Shown: positions 28,329 through 38,095 of the stretch, one piece after another | Numbering within the stretch: position 1 is the stretch's first letter | How the letters are laid out: each line of letters starts with the position of its first letter | Source of the DNA: Idiomarina seosinensis | GTDB lineage: Bacteria > Pseudomonadota > Gammaproteobacteria > Enterobacterales > Alteromonadaceae | Length of the DNA stretch: 64,000 nt | Direction of reading: 5' to 3' | NCBI RefSeq assembly: GCF_003987275.1 | Contig: NZ_PIQF01000002.1 | Span: forward strand, 1-64,000 | The notes under the pieces: model-generated | What the model was told of the DNA's origin: nothing | Databases searched by the model: none | What the model saw: only the letters and a program-made list of their open reading frames with translations | Translations under genes and position numbers: made by a program

Positions 28329-31300
28329 TTAGAAGGTGTAACGAATACCGATTTTCGCGCTCCAGGATGAACTACCCAATTCAACCCTATTGTAGTTGTT
28401 CGGATAATATCCTTGGTACACCGGATCTATCTGGTATTGTCCTGTGTCAGATAGACCACCTAAGTCATATAGGTTGATTTGTGGATACGATAACCGACGC
28501 TCAACACCCCAGTCCTCGTTTAACAGGTTCGCAAAGTTATCGATGGTTAAGTACAAGATGCCTTTGTGTTCATCCATAAATCCAGGCACTTCTTGCTGGA
28601 TACTCAAATCCAAATCCGTGACCCACGGCTGGTTGTGGGTATTGCGATCAAGGATGTAGCCTTCACCACCATACGAAATACCAGCGTTGTCCAGCAACAT
28701 CTTTAACTCGTCCCAAGAAATTGAGTTATCCCAGTCAACATTCGGATCGCTCGCACCTGAAGGAATATAAGGCAGGTAGGCTGACTGACTAAAGAAATTA
28801 TCGCCTCCGGCTTTATTATCCCCAAAGTCATCGTCTTCATACATACCCATTGCATAACTAAATGGACGACCTGAACGGCGTTCGTAGAACAGATTGAAGC
28901 GCGTTTCATAGTCAGCGAAGAACTCAGTTTCGTAACCTAGGGTTACCTTTAAGCTATGCTCAATTTCAAAGTTACCCGTTGCACTAAAGGCCTGGTTACG
29001 ACTCTTAGCGACGTAGTGCTTATAGTTACTTGCCGCTTGCGAAGAAGAGCCAGCACCATTGTTCTCGATGTCTTGGTGAGTATAGCTTGCAGTAAAGCTA
29101 ACGCCGTTTTCCCACTGTTTGGCCACCGACTGGGAGAAAATAAAGCTGCGTCCATCTTCTGGCGCATTGGTTAGCATGATGTCATAGTTTTGAGCACCAT
29201 CACCGTCGTAGCGAGATTCGTAGATAATACGCTCTCCGTCCGCGGCACGACCATCTTCTATCAGTGCAGTATTATACCAAACCGGTTCATCTTGCTTGCG
29301 AATATACAATAGTGATGAAGTTGCCCGGAAGTCATCCCCTACCATCGGAATGGCAAACTCGTAATCAAGCGCTAACTGAGCGCGCCAGTCATTTGGCAAT
29401 TCGAAGTTTGGATCGGTGTAGTTAGTACTACCGTTACCTCGTTCCATTGCTGCCTGAATTTCTTCAGGAACATCGCTAATATCAACGTCAGTGCGGCCAT
29501 CATAGTAATCTACGATAACACTTTTAGGGGCCTGAACTAAGGTAACACCGTCTTTAGTGAATGGGTTGGTGTACCAAACGTTTGGAATACCACCATAGAA
29601 GCGGCCCAGACCTCCACGTACTACCAAGCTGCTGTCGGTGTAATATTTAAAACCAATACGCGGCAATATAATGTCCAAACCATCTAAGTTTTCCTGGTTT
29701 GTTATTCCATTGTACGCTTCCTGGAAGTTAGTATTCAGTGTCGGAGTATCCGAAGAATATAAACGTTCATAGCGCAAGCCGGCGTTAATTTCTAAGTTAG
29801 GCGTCGCATAGAAGGTATCACCAACATACAGCGCTAATGTCGTACGTTCCACTTCATAAGCAGCGTCTTCTGAATTATTGGTGTACGCGTTTTGGTAGAC
29901 GAAGTCCCAGTTACCGCGGAAGTTTCCGACAATGCCCTGCTCGAAACCTTCAAAACTATCAAATTCCCAGTTACCACGTGAGTCGGGAACGAATTTATTG
30001 TAAAGGTTAAGCTGCTCAATCTCTGTGCCGAACACAATTTCGTGATCACCGGTTAAATAGGTTGCATCGTAATTGAACGTAAGGTTATCGTTTTTAGCAA
30101 CGTTCGAATGACGGTAGCGGTCTCTTCCAATTGCGAAAGTTGGGCCACGGAAGTACTGGTCGACGCTTACCGCACCAATGTCGGAATTGGTTAGAGAATT
30201 CGACTCAACGTCTTTATAAGTTAAGCCCATCTCTGTGACAAAGTTTGAAGACCAATCACTGTATAAACGCAGACTGATGTTGTTCATACGAGTGTGGTAT
30301 TCGTACCGGCGCGAGTTTAACGCAATGTAATCACCGCCAGTGGCGTAATTACGCTGATCACCGTTATCCTGCCACTGATAGGTTAAATCAAGGCGCTGGT
30401 CCTGGTTGATGTTCCAGCTTAGTTTGGTTAACCATTTACGATCGCTGTCTTCTGGATCGCCTCCTAGCGAGTCCGTCATGCCGTATTGTTCGTCGAGAAT
30501 ACGCAAAAACTCGTTATAGTCAGCTTCGGAAATGAAAAACTCATTCGCCGCGCCGCTGCCTTCAAATCCGTAGTCTAAATCAAGCTCACTGCTCCACTCT
30601 TCATAGCTAGTGAAAAAGAACAGTTTATCTTCAATAATGGGACCACCCAGCGATAAGCCGAGAGTAGACATGGTTTGAATCGGCTCAACTTCTTCTGTGC
30701 GATAAGTCCTGTAACCGTTATCATCTAGTTCACCACGATTTTCTACTAGGTTATCAACATCACCCTTCATACTTGGACCGGAGTATTCGTAGAAAAGCTC
30801 ACCTGAAAAGTCATTAGTACCTGACTTTGTTATGGCGTTAATAGTACCACCGGAGAAATCACCTTTTTTGACTGAAAAAGGTGCTGCGTCAACAGAAATC
30901 TGTTCAATCGCACTTAACGAAACTGGTGCTTGCTCGGTCGGATAGCCGCCGTAGTTCAGACCAAAATCATCATTTTGGCCAATACCGTCAACGGTGATAC
31001 TGTTCATCCGCGGATCACCACCGGCGATAGTCATTTCACCCGCACCGTTGATAGTCACTAGTGGGTTTATACGCGCGATGTCTTTCAGGTCGCGGGTCAT
31101 GCTCGGCATGTTATCGATGGTATCTTCACCAAAGCTGCTGCTGGCACCACCTGTTTCAGTTAACAACACTGAACCTGAAACGACCAAACGCTCCATATCG
31201 GCCGCTTCAAGTTCACGCGACAGACGGTAGGTATCCCCTAGATTTAAATAAAGATCTTCTAACACCGCATCGCGATACTGATCCGAGTCTAGGATGACTT

Positions 31301-31547
31301 GATAAGGGCCGCCAACTCGCAGACCTTTAGCTGAGAACTGACCCGCTTCGTTAGTGACAAACTCACTAACAGTACCCGTAGGCTGGTGAATCAAAATAAC
31401 TTTGGTGTTAGCTGCCGGATTACCTTCCGGACCGGTGATAACACCGCGCATTGAAGACGATGTCTCTTGCGAATAAGCAACGCTAGACATTCCAATAGCT
31501 ACAGAGATAGCTGCCGAGAGCAGGCTCATCTTGGCATTAAATTTCAT
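28329..31547 (-). CDS. TonB-dependent receptor, Oar-like, second paralogue
   Basis: 1,072 residues, same architecture as the next gene downstream: signal peptide (ends VAYSQ), a carboxypeptidase-regulatory-like domain with SSMRGVITGPEGNPAANTKV, plug with RMNSITVDGIGQNDDFGL and GGTINAITKSGTND, and a long barrel ending SAKIGIRYTF. Identity with the neighbour is clear in the N-terminal 250 residues and scattered in the barrel, so this is an old tandem duplication with divergent extracellular loops. AGGAAATAAAGC precedes the ATG. A 20-base palindrome (31595-31614) lies about 50 bases upstream. Confidence 0.92.
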   Translation of the reverse strand: MKFNAKMSLLSAAISVAIGMSSVAYSQETSSSMRGVITGPEGNPAANTKVILIHQPTGTVSEFVTNEAGQFSAKGLRVGGPYQVILDSDQYRDAVLEDLYLNLGDTYRLSRELEAADMERLVVSGSVLLTETGGASSSFGEDTIDNMPSMTRDLKDIARINPLVTINGAGEMTIAGGDPRMNSITVDGIGQNDDFGLNYGGYPTEQAPVSLSAIEQISVDAAPFSVKKGDFSGGTINAITKSGTNDFSGELFYEYSGPSMKGDVDNLVENRGELDDNGYRTYRTEEVEPIQTMSTLGLSLGGPIIEDKLFFFTSYEEWSSELDLDYGFEGSGAANEFFISEADYNEFLRILDEQYGMTDSLGGDPEDSDRKWLTKLSWNINQDQRLDLTYQWQDNGDQRNYATGGDYIALNSRRYEYHTRMNNISLRLYSDWSSNFVTEMGLTYKDVESNSLTNSDIGAVSVDQYFRGPTFAIGRDRYRHSNVAKNDNLTFNYDATYLTGDHEIVFGTEIEQLNLYNKFVPDSRGNWEFDSFEGFEQGIVGNFRGNWDFVYQNAYTNNSEDAAYEVERTTLALYVGDTFYATPNLEINAGLRYERLYSSDTPTLNTNFQEAYNGITNQENLDGLDIILPRIGFKYYTDSSLVVRGGLGRFYGGIPNVWYTNPFTKDGVTLVQAPKSVIVDYYDGRTDVDISDVPEEIQAAMERGNGSTNYTDPNFELPNDWRAQLALDYEFAIPMVGDDFRATSSLLYIRKQDEPVWYNTALIEDGRAADGERIIYESRYDGDGAQNYDIMLTNAPEDGRSFIFSQSVAKQWENGVSFTASYTHQDIENNGAGSSSQAASNYKHYVAKSRNQAFSATGNFEIEHSLKVTLGYETEFFADYETRFNLFYERRSGRPFSYAMGMYEDDDFGDNKAGGDNFFSQSAYLPYIPSGASDPNVDWDNSISWDELKMLLDNAGISYGGEGYILDRNTHNQPWVTDLDLSIQQEVPGFMDEHKGILYLTIDNFANLLNEDWGVERRLSYPQINLYDLGGLSDTGQYQIDPVYQGYYPNNYNRVELGSSSWSAKIGIRYTF

Positions 31548-31953
31548 GCTTTATTTCCTGATTTTCGAGTGACGATTGAAAGAAATCTGTGTTGACGATA
31601 AAAGGTTTTATCGTAGAAAGATGACAATTTGATGAAATATTGAAAAAAGAGGGAACTTTTTCTGAAGGAAGCGAGTTTTGATACGACAAGAGAGCAAGAA
31701 AATGGTCGCTTTCGATCCGATGAAGACCCGCGACACAAAAGCTGATTAATCACCGGGAAGCTCATAACGAGACAGGCTTCGCGCGTGCGATAACTGGTAG
31801 GAGCTGTGTGAGATGCCATTGATATCATTACGCTTCTAGGACATTTTGTGTCAGATATGTGACATATTTTAATCAATTAATGAGCACTTGCCTAGAGTCA
31901 ATAGAACCTTTATTGTAAAAAATTGTCTTAGCGGTTCCTCAAAAGGCGTAACG
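31548..31953. other. Divergent intergenic region, 406 bases
   Basis: AT-rich gap between a minus-strand TonB receptor gene and a plus-strand exonuclease-fold gene. It holds the palindrome at 31595-31614 and must carry both promoters, which I could not place with confidence. A minus frame through it (31544-31876) overlaps the receptor start and has no protein-like features, so it is not called. Confidence 0.5.
31595..31614. promoter_or_regulatory. 20-base palindrome upstream of the TonB receptor gene
   Basis: ACGATAAAA-GG-TTTTATCGT, perfect 9-base arms with a two-base centre, 48 bases before the receptor ATG. It may be a repressor operator or a 5'-leader hairpin; no T-run follows to make it a normal terminator. 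Confidence 0.45.
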
Positions 31954-33138
31954 ATGGGCTTTATGCGTTCATTTCTTCTTAGTTTAGCGATTTTTTTAAT
32001 GACTTCTAACTCGAGCTTTGCATCCGATCGCATCCGGATCGCAACTTTTAACGTCAGTATGGATGCCAGTAACTATGTCGAGTACGAGCAACTACCGAAG
32101 GTAACCGAGTCGCCGGTACCGGCAAAGCTAGCCGACGGTCACCCGCAGATTGCCGGTATTGCCGAAATTCTGCAGCGCGTGCGTCCCGATATTGTACTGC
32201 TTAATGAATTTGATTATGTTGACGCCGAACGCGGCATTAACGTGTTTATCCGTGATTACCTGAGGCAGTCGCAAAACGGCCTCGACCCGATTAATTACCC
32301 GCATGTTTATATGGCACCGGTGAACACCGGATTGCCCTCGCCCTTCGATCTGAACCGTGACGGCGAAGCAACCGGCCGTGGTAACGATGCCTGGGGCTTT
32401 GGCTGGTATCCAGGCCAGTATGGCATGGTCATTTTGTCGCGTTACCCGTTACTGACCGAGCAAGCACGAACCTTCCAACACTTTTTGTGGAAGGATATGC
32501 CGGGGCACCACGTGCCAAAAGTACCTGACGAAAACGGCGAACTAACCGAACAGCACTGGTACTCCGACGAGGTCATGGGTCAGTTTCCGTTAAGCTCAAA
32601 ATCACATTGGGATGTACCGGTAAAAGTAGGTAACAAAGTCATTCATTTGTTAGCAGCCCATCCGACTCCGCCTGGGTTTGACGGCCCGGAAAACCGGAAT
32701 GGCATGAAGAACTACGACGAAATTCGGTTATTACGTGACTATCTGACACCAGGGCTGAACCACTATCTATACGACGATAAAGGCGTGCGTGGTGGTTTGC
32801 AGAAAGATGCATCTTTCGTGGTGCTGGGTGACTTAAATGCCGCGCCCGATTCAGGTGGTATCGACGGTGCTATTGAACAATTGCTAGAGCACCCTCGGGT
32901 TAATGACGTTAAACCGATGAGTAAAGGCGGCAAACGGCACTCTCCGGATCACGACAATTCAGAATACCATACCGCCGCATGGCGCAAGCGTGTCGACTAC
33001 GTGTTACCGTCTGACGACTTGATCGTAAAAGACGCCGGTGTCTTTTGGCCAATTAAAGGACAGCAGGGCTATCGGTTAATGGCTGAGCGTGGCGCCTCTT
33101 CGGACCACCGCCTGGTGTGGATTGATATTAGGTTGTAG
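31954..33138 (+). CDS. Secreted endonuclease/exonuclease/phosphatase-family protein
   Basis: 394 residues from ATG 31954, with AAGG about nine bases upstream; a longer frame from 31888 lacks one. A signal peptide (FMRSFLLSLAIFLMTSNSSFA) is followed by the EEP fold: IRIATFNVSMDA, then DIVLLNEFDYVD with the metal-binding Glu, VVLGDLNAAPDSGG and the closing SSDHRLVWIDI. Substrate may be nucleic acid, phosphoester or lipid. The combination of a large domain and the GNDAWGFGWYPGQYGMVILSR motif matches exported EEP proteins of marine bacteria, here seen from memory only. The TAG stop abuts a GC-rich repeat array. Confidence 0.88.
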   Translation: MGFMRSFLLSLAIFLMTSNSSFASDRIRIATFNVSMDASNYVEYEQLPKVTESPVPAKLADGHPQIAGIAEILQRVRPDIVLLNEFDYVDAERGINVFIRDYLRQSQNGLDPINYPHVYMAPVNTGLPSPFDLNRDGEATGRGNDAWGFGWYPGQYGMVILSRYPLLTEQARTFQHFLWKDMPGHHVPKVPDENGELTEQHWYSDEVMGQFPLSSKSHWDVPVKVGNKVIHLLAAHPTPPGFDGPENRNGMKNYDEIRLLRDYLTPGLNHYLYDDKGVRGGLQKDASFVVLGDLNAAPDSGGIDGAIEQLLEHPRVNDVKPMSKGGKRHSPDHDNSEYHTAAWRKRVDYVLPSDDLIVKDAGVFWPIKGQQGYRLMAERGASSDHRLVWIDIRL

Positions 33139-33300
33139 AGCCTTCGGCTGGGATGGGCTTCGCGGGTTGGGCCTGCGGCGGTGTGGGGCTTCGTCGAAGG
33201 CAGCAAGTTACGCCGCGAGCGAAGCGAGCCCAAACCGGCGCAGCCCCACACCACGCGCAGCGTCCAAACCAAGCGCATTGTCTAAACCACGAACAAAGTG
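33139..33300. repeat. GC-rich mini-hairpin array before xseA
   Basis: Units GCCTTCGGC, GGGCTTCGCGGGTTGGGCC and later GAGCGAAGCGAGCCCAAACC give an inverted-repeat layout filling the gap from the EEP gene stop to xseA. The xseA promoter and ribosome site must lie in or beyond it. Confidence 0.8.
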
Positions 33301-33307
33301 AGTACCC

Positions 33308-34621
33308 ATGGATATCTATTCGGTCTCTAAGCTTAACAACGATATACGGCTGCTGCTGGAGCAGGGCTTTGGCAATATCTGGCTGATGGGTGAGGTATCA
33401 AACTTTGCAGCGCCGGGCTCCGGGCACTGGTACTTTACCCTAAAAGACGACAAAGCCCAAATTCGTTGCGCCATGTTCCGTGGTAACAACCAACGCGCTA
33501 AAATTAGGCCCCAGAACGGTGTGCAGGTGATGGTTCGGGCGCGGGTAACAGTTTATGCGCCACGCGGCGACTACCAGCTAATTATCGAACATATCGAGGA
33601 TGCTGGTCAGGGACTCCTGCAGCAACAGTTTGAACAGTTAAAAGTAAAACTTGCCGCCGAAGGTCTATTTGCCAACGAGCGCAAGCGCCCGCTTCCCGAT
33701 GATATTCGCCGGGTTGGGGTTATCACCTCGCCGACCGGTGCCGCTATTCAGGATATTCTAGCGGTGATGAAACGTCGCGACCCGCAGGTCGAAGTGATTA
33801 TTTATCCCAGCGTTGTACAGGGTGAAGCGGCTATCCCCCAATTAAAGCAAATGCTGACAAATGCCTATCAGCGCAACGAAGTGGATGTGCTGCTGGTAAG
33901 CCGTGGCGGCGGTTCGATTGAAGACCTCTGGTGTTTTAACGACGAATCTGTTGCCCGTTTATTATTGGACGCGCCGATGCCGGTGATCAGCGCTGTCGGC
34001 CACGAGGTGGACTTTACCATTTGTGATTTCGTCGCCGACTTGCGTGCTCCCACACCATCCGCAGCGGCTGAACTGGTTACTAAAGATCGTGCGCAAACCC
34101 GGCAGCAGTTGCAGTCTCTGCAACAACGCCTGGTGTTAGCGCAACAACGCAGGCTGCAACAGTCCCGGCAGCAACACCAGTTTTTAGCGGCACGATTGCA
34201 ACAACAACATCCGCAAAGACAATTGCTACAACAATCGCAGCGTGCGGATGAATTACAAGCACGGGCAATGCGCGCGATCAGCAGCCAGCTGCAACGTGTA
34301 AGTCAGCGCCAAAGCTATGTGAAAAGCCGGCTGCAGGCACTGCATCCGCAAAAGGATATTGACCGTTACCAACAGCGCCTCGTTGATGCTCAGGAGCGGT
34401 TAAACCCAGCGGTGACGCGACTGTTAAAGCAGAAGTCAGAAAGGCAGCGGGCGTTAATGCAGGCACTTAACATCGTCAGTCCACTGAACACTTTAGAGCG
34501 CGGCTACGCCATCGTGCGCGACCAGCAAGGCAAGGTTATCCACGCCGCCGAAGAGGCCCCGTCCGGAACCGGGCTATCGATTAAACTGGCCAAAGGCGAG
34601 ATTAAAGCAAGAACGGTTTAG
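33308..34621 (+). CDS. xseA: Exodeoxyribonuclease VII large subunit
   Basis: 437 residues, close to E. coli XseA. N-terminal OB-fold (YSVSKLNNDIRLLLEQGF, then SGHWYFTLKDD), then the catalytic region with GVITSPTGAAIQDIL, RGGGSIEDLW and VGHEVDFTICDFVADLRAPTPSAAAE, followed by a long Gln-rich coiled coil and the closing LERGYAIV. It degrades single-stranded DNA with XseB, which is not in this window. The Shine-Dalgarno is weak because the upstream gap is a repeat array. Unlike E. coli, where xseA diverges from guaB, here it is convergent with guaA. Confidence 0.96.
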   Translation: MDIYSVSKLNNDIRLLLEQGFGNIWLMGEVSNFAAPGSGHWYFTLKDDKAQIRCAMFRGNNQRAKIRPQNGVQVMVRARVTVYAPRGDYQLIIEHIEDAGQGLLQQQFEQLKVKLAAEGLFANERKRPLPDDIRRVGVITSPTGAAIQDILAVMKRRDPQVEVIIYPSVVQGEAAIPQLKQMLTNAYQRNEVDVLLVSRGGGSIEDLWCFNDESVARLLLDAPMPVISAVGHEVDFTICDFVADLRAPTPSAAAELVTKDRAQTRQQLQSLQQRLVLAQQRRLQQSRQQHQFLAARLQQQHPQRQLLQQSQRADELQARAMRAISSQLQRVSQRQSYVKSRLQALHPQKDIDRYQQRLVDAQERLNPAVTRLLKQKSERQRALMQALNIVSPLNTLERGYAIVRDQQGKVIHAAEEAPSGTGLSIKLAKGEIKARTV

Positions 34622-34722
34622 GCTCGCTTTGCTCGCGGTTTATCATGAGCGCAGCGAATCCAAACCGCGAAGCCCGGAGGGCAAGCCTAAACCGCGAAGC
34701 CCAAACCGCCCGCAGGGCCTAC
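34620..34722. repeat. GC-rich array between convergent xseA and guaA
   Basis: Starts at the TAG stop of xseA and ends at the TAG stop of guaA. Contains GCTCGCTTTGCTCGCGG, then TTATCATGAGCGCAGCG, then GCGAAGCCCGGAGGGC. The middle part is nearly the same as at 40370-40412. Confidence 0.8.
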
Positions 34723-36296
34723 TCCCACTCAATAGTAGCTGGTGGTTTGCCGGAAATGTCGTAGGTGACGCGGGAGATGCCGCTGACTTCGTTAATGATC
34801 CGGTTCGACACTTTTTCTAATAACTCGTACGGCAGGTGCGCCCAGCGTGCGGTCATAAAGTCGATGGTTTCGACGGCACGCAGTGAAACAACCCAGTCAT
34901 ACTTACGCTGATCGCCCATAACACCGACCGAGCGCACTGGTAAGAACACCGCAAAAGCCTGACTGACTTTATTATACCAATCAGCTTTGTGCAGCTCTTC
35001 AATGAAGATCGCATCGGCACGACGCAGTAAGTCGCAGTACTCTTTCTTAATTTCGCCCAGCACACGCACGCCAAGACCTGGCCCCGGGAATGGATGGCGA
35101 TACAGCATGTTGTAGGGTAAACCCAGCTCAAGCCCAATTTTACGCACTTCGTCTTTGAACAACTCGCGCAGCGGTTCGACCAGACCAAGCTTCATGTCTT
35201 CCGGCAGACCACCGACATTGTGGTGCGATTTGATTACATGTGCTTTACCGGTTTTTGAACCTGCCGATTCAATCACATCTGGATAGATTGTGCCCTGAGC
35301 TAACCAGTCAACTTCGGTCAGCTTAGCGGCTTCTTCATCAAAAATATGAATGAAGGTGTTACCAATGATTTTACGCTTTTTCTCTGGATCGTTTTCGCCC
35401 TGTAAAGCATCTAAGAAGCGATCTTCGGCGCGAATCGGTAGGATGTTCAGACCATAGTGATCACCGAACATTTCCATCACCTGCTCGGCTTCGTTTAGGC
35501 GTAATAAGCCATTGTCGACGAAAATACAAGTCAGCTGCTCGCCGATAGCGCGATGCAGTAACATGGCGGTCACTGACGAATCGACCCCGCCAGACAAGCC
35601 TAAGATAACTTTATCGCTACCAACTTGCTCACGAATGCGCTCTATTGCGTCATCGATAATTTTTGCCGGAGTCCATTGCTTTTCACAACCACAAATATTA
35701 CTTACAAAGTGTTCGAGCATGCGCATGCCCTGGCGCGTGTGAGTCACTTCCGGGTGAAACTGAACACCGTAAAACTGACGACGCTCGTCAGCCATTGCCG
35801 CGTAAGGGCAATAGGAGGTCTTAGCGACCGTGTGGAAACCCTCGGGGATAGTCTCTACTTTATCACCGTGACTCATCCATACATCAAGCAATGGAGCACC
35901 ATCGTCACTGACTGCGTCTTCAATAGCTTCGAATAATGGGCTGCTCTCGACCAATTCGATTTGCGCATAGCCAAATTCACGCTCTAACGAGCATTGCACT
36001 GAACCACCTAGCTGGTGAGCCATGGTTTGCATGCCATAGCACACACCAAATACCGGTACGCCGGCTTCAAACACATAATCCGGCGCACGCGGCGAGTTCT
36101 CTTCAGCGACACTTTCCGGCCCACCTGAGAGGATAATCCCCTTCGGTGCAAAGTCCTTAATATCTTGTTCATCAACGTCCCAGGCCCAGAGTTCGCAATA
36201 CACGCCGATTTCGCGGATACGGCGGGCAATTAACTGGGTGTACTGCGACCCGAAGTCTAAAATAAGGATTCGGTGGTCGTGAATATCTCTAGTCAT
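34719..36296 (-). CDS. guaA: GMP synthase (glutamine-hydrolysing)
   Basis: Final step from XMP to GMP. 525 residues, the normal length. An N-terminal class I glutaminase domain has catalytic Cys in [10 protein letters not shown] and the His of FHPEVTHT. The ATP pyrophosphatase domain has the PP-loop [13 protein letters not shown], and the dimerisation domain has [11 protein letters not shown] and ends PPATIEWE. It lies 33 bases downstream of guaB in the usual guaBA operon and shares its promoter. The TAG stop borders the GC-rich array. Confidence 0.98.
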   Translation of the reverse strand: MTRDIHDHRILILDFGSQYTQLIARRIREIGVYCELWAWDVDEQDIKDFAPKGIILSGGPESVAEENSPRAPDYVFEAGVPVFGVCYGMQTMAHQLGGSVQCSLEREFGYAQIELVESSPLFEAIEDAVSDDGAPLLDVWMSHGDKVETIPEGFHTVAKTSYCPYAAMADERRQFYGVQFHPEVTHTRQGMRMLEHFVSNICGCEKQWTPAKIIDDAIERIREQVGSDKVILGLSGGVDSSVTAMLLHRAIGEQLTCIFVDNGLLRLNEAEQVMEMFGDHYGLNILPIRAEDRFLDALQGENDPEKKRKIIGNTFIHIFDEEAAKLTEVDWLAQGTIYPDVIESAGSKTGKAHVIKSHHNVGGLPEDMKLGLVEPLRELFKDEVRKIGLELGLPYNMLYRHPFPGPGLGVRVLGEIKKEYCDLLRRADAIFIEELHKADWYNKVSQAFAVFLPVRSVGVMGDQRKYDWVVSLRAVETIDFMTARWAHLPYELLEKVSNRIINEVSGISRVTYDISGKPPATIEWE

Positions 36297-36329
36297 TGGT
36301 TATAAGTTCCGTTATTCGATTAAAAAGGC

Positions 36330-37799
36330 TTAAGAGCTACGGTAGTTAGGCGCTTCTTTGGTAATTTGCACATCATGAACATGAGACTCACCCATGCCAG
36401 CTGCCGTTACTTTGACAAACTGAGGCTTAGTGCGCATTTCGTCGATATCAGCACAGCCAGTCAGCCCCATTGCTGAACGGACGCCACCCATCTGCTGGTG
36501 AATAATCGCCGAAATCGGACCTTTGTAAGCAATCCGCCCTTCGATACCTTCAGGTACCAGTTTTTCCGCTTCGTTGGAGCTTTGGAAATAACGATCCGAA
36601 GACCCGTTACGTTGTCCCATAGCACCTAAGCTGCCCATGCCACGGTACGATTTGTAGTAACGCCCCTGGTACAGCTCGACTTCTCCCGGAGACTCTTCGG
36701 TACCGGCTAACATGCTGCCAACCATGACACAGTTAGCGCCAGCCGCGATGGCTTTGGCGATGTCACCGGAAAAACGGATGCCGCCGTCGGCAATAACTGG
36801 AATACCCGAGCCTTTTAGCGCATCAACGGCTTCGCTGATAGCGGTAATCTGCGGAACACCACAGCCAGTTACGATACGCGTGGTACAAATTGAGCCTGGG
36901 CCGATACCAACTTTAACGGCGTCAACACCGGCGTCAGCCAGTGCTTTAGCACCAGAGGCCGTAGCTACGTTACCGGCAATAATTTGCAACTTAGGGAAGT
37001 CTTTGCGGGTTTGCGAAACACGTTCGATCACGCCTTGCGAATGGCCGTGCGAGGTATCGATTAGCAACACATCAACGCCGGCTTCTACCAACAACTGAAT
37101 GCGTTCTTCGGTGCCCGGGCCCACACCAACGGCAGCACCTACTCGCAAAGAACCCAATTCGTCTTTGCAGGCATTTGGTTTGTTTTCGGCTTTTTCAAAG
37201 TCTTTAAGAGTGATCATGCCTTTTAGCTTGTAGGCATCATCGACCACCAATATTTTTTCGATGCGGTGTTGATGCATCAACTGCAGGATTTCTTCGCTTT
37301 CCGCGGTTTCGTGCACGGTTACCAGGCGGTCTTTGCCGGTCATAATTTCGGTAATTTGCTTGCTGTCGTCGTCTTCAAAACGCGTATCACGGCCGGTAAC
37401 AATACCGACTAAGTCGCCATTTTTCTCGATGACAGGAAAGCCCTGGAAGCCGTGTTCAGCGGTCAAAGCTTTGATTTCGCCGATGGTGGTATCCGGATGA
37501 ATGGTTACCGGATCGGCCACAATGCCGCTTTCGTATTTTTTCACTTTACGGACGTGCGCGGCTTGCTGTTCTGCGGTCATGTTTTTATGAATAAAACCAA
37601 TTCCGCCCTCTTGCGCCAGCGCTATCGCTAACGGAGCTTCGGTAACGGTGTCCATAGCGGCCGAGATTAACGGAATATTCAAGCGAATATCGCGCGTTAA
37701 CTGAGTACGTAAATCGGCTTGATGGGGTAGGACAGTTGAATGTCCGGGGACGAGTAAAACGTCGTCAAAGGTAAGGGCTTCTTGGGCGATTCGCAGCAT
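36330..37799 (-). CDS. guaB: Inosine-5'-monophosphate dehydrogenase
   Basis: Oxidises IMP to XMP with NAD+, committing purines to guanine. 489 residues with the TIM barrel start [12 protein letters not shown], a tandem CBS module (residues 90-205; [15 protein letters not shown]-like segment), the active-site loop [17 protein letters not shown] with catalytic Cys, and the flap [15 protein letters not shown]. First gene of guaBA; the promoter at 37836-37864 fits its 5' side. Confidence 0.98.
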   Translation of the reverse strand: MLRIAQEALTFDDVLLVPGHSTVLPHQADLRTQLTRDIRLNIPLISAAMDTVTEAPLAIALAQEGGIGFIHKNMTAEQQAAHVRKVKKYESGIVADPVTIHPDTTIGEIKALTAEHGFQGFPVIEKNGDLVGIVTGRDTRFEDDDSKQITEIMTGKDRLVTVHETAESEEILQLMHQHRIEKILVVDDAYKLKGMITLKDFEKAENKPNACKDELGSLRVGAAVGVGPGTEERIQLLVEAGVDVLLIDTSHGHSQGVIERVSQTRKDFPKLQIIAGNVATASGAKALADAGVDAVKVGIGPGSICTTRIVTGCGVPQITAISEAVDALKGSGIPVIADGGIRFSGDIAKAIAAGANCVMVGSMLAGTEESPGEVELYQGRYYKSYRGMGSLGAMGQRNGSSDRYFQSSNEAEKLVPEGIEGRIAYKGPISAIIHQQMGGVRSAMGLTGCADIDEMRTKPQFVKVTAAGMGESHVHDVQITKEAPNYRSS

Positions 37800-37835
37800 T
37801 GCAACACTCCGTGACTGGATTCATGTTGCGCGTGG

Positions 37836-37864
37836 ATTATACATAGGAATGTTATTTCGCGCAA
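37836..37864 (-). promoter_or_regulatory. Probable guaBA promoter
   Basis: On the minus strand, TTGCGC (37859-37864), a 17-base spacer and a perfect TATAAT (37836-37841), some 37 bases before the guaB ATG. The -35 box matches TTGACA at three of six bases. I see no clear PurR box. Confidence 0.65.
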
Positions 37865-37865
37865 G

Positions 37866-38020
37866 CTTTTTTAGGCTCGCTGCGCTCGCGGTATGGGGGC
37901 TTCGCCCGCTTTAGCGAACGGCCTTCGGCGTTCGGGTTTGGAGCTTCGCTGGTCTGGGGGCTAAACCACGCGTAGCGTCTACACCGGCAATGCCCAAAAC
38001 CGTGAGCGTAGCGAACCCAT
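37866..38020. repeat. GC-rich array between the divergent guaB and metX genes
   Basis: Left units GGCTCGCTGCGCTCGCGG and GGGGCTTCGCCCGC, right units ACCACGCGTAGCG and GTGAGCGTAGCGAACCC. This array lies between two 5' ends, unlike most others, and separates the guaB promoter from the metX operator. Confidence 0.75.
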
Positions 38021-38024
38021 TTTT

Positions 38025-38069
38025 AGACGTCTAAATGTCTTGACGGCTTACATGCTGGACTGCTATGTT
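38025..38069 (+). promoter_or_regulatory. MetJ-type operator overlapping the metX promoter
   Basis: Tandem 8-base met boxes: AGACGTCT (38025-38032, perfect consensus), AAATGTCT (38033-38040) and TGACGGCT (38041-38048, six of eight). They overlap TTGACG (38040-38045), which with an 18-base spacer faces TATGTT (38064-38069). MetJ with S-adenosylmethionine would block this promoter. The metX Shine-Dalgarno follows within about 20 bases. Confidence 0.78.
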
Positions 38070-38095
38070 CCGTGAATAGCGTTTTGGAGGTGTTT

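Noticed and set aside
31544-31876. 110-codon minus frame upstream of the TonB receptor
   Set aside because: Overlaps the receptor start and spans its likely promoter; composition is not protein-like.
34629-34820. Frames with similar YHERSES...PRSPEG peptides at 34629 and 40363
   Set aside because: Both are translations of the same repeat turn and right arm and start at weak codons without ribosome sites, so they are repeat shadows, not a gene family.
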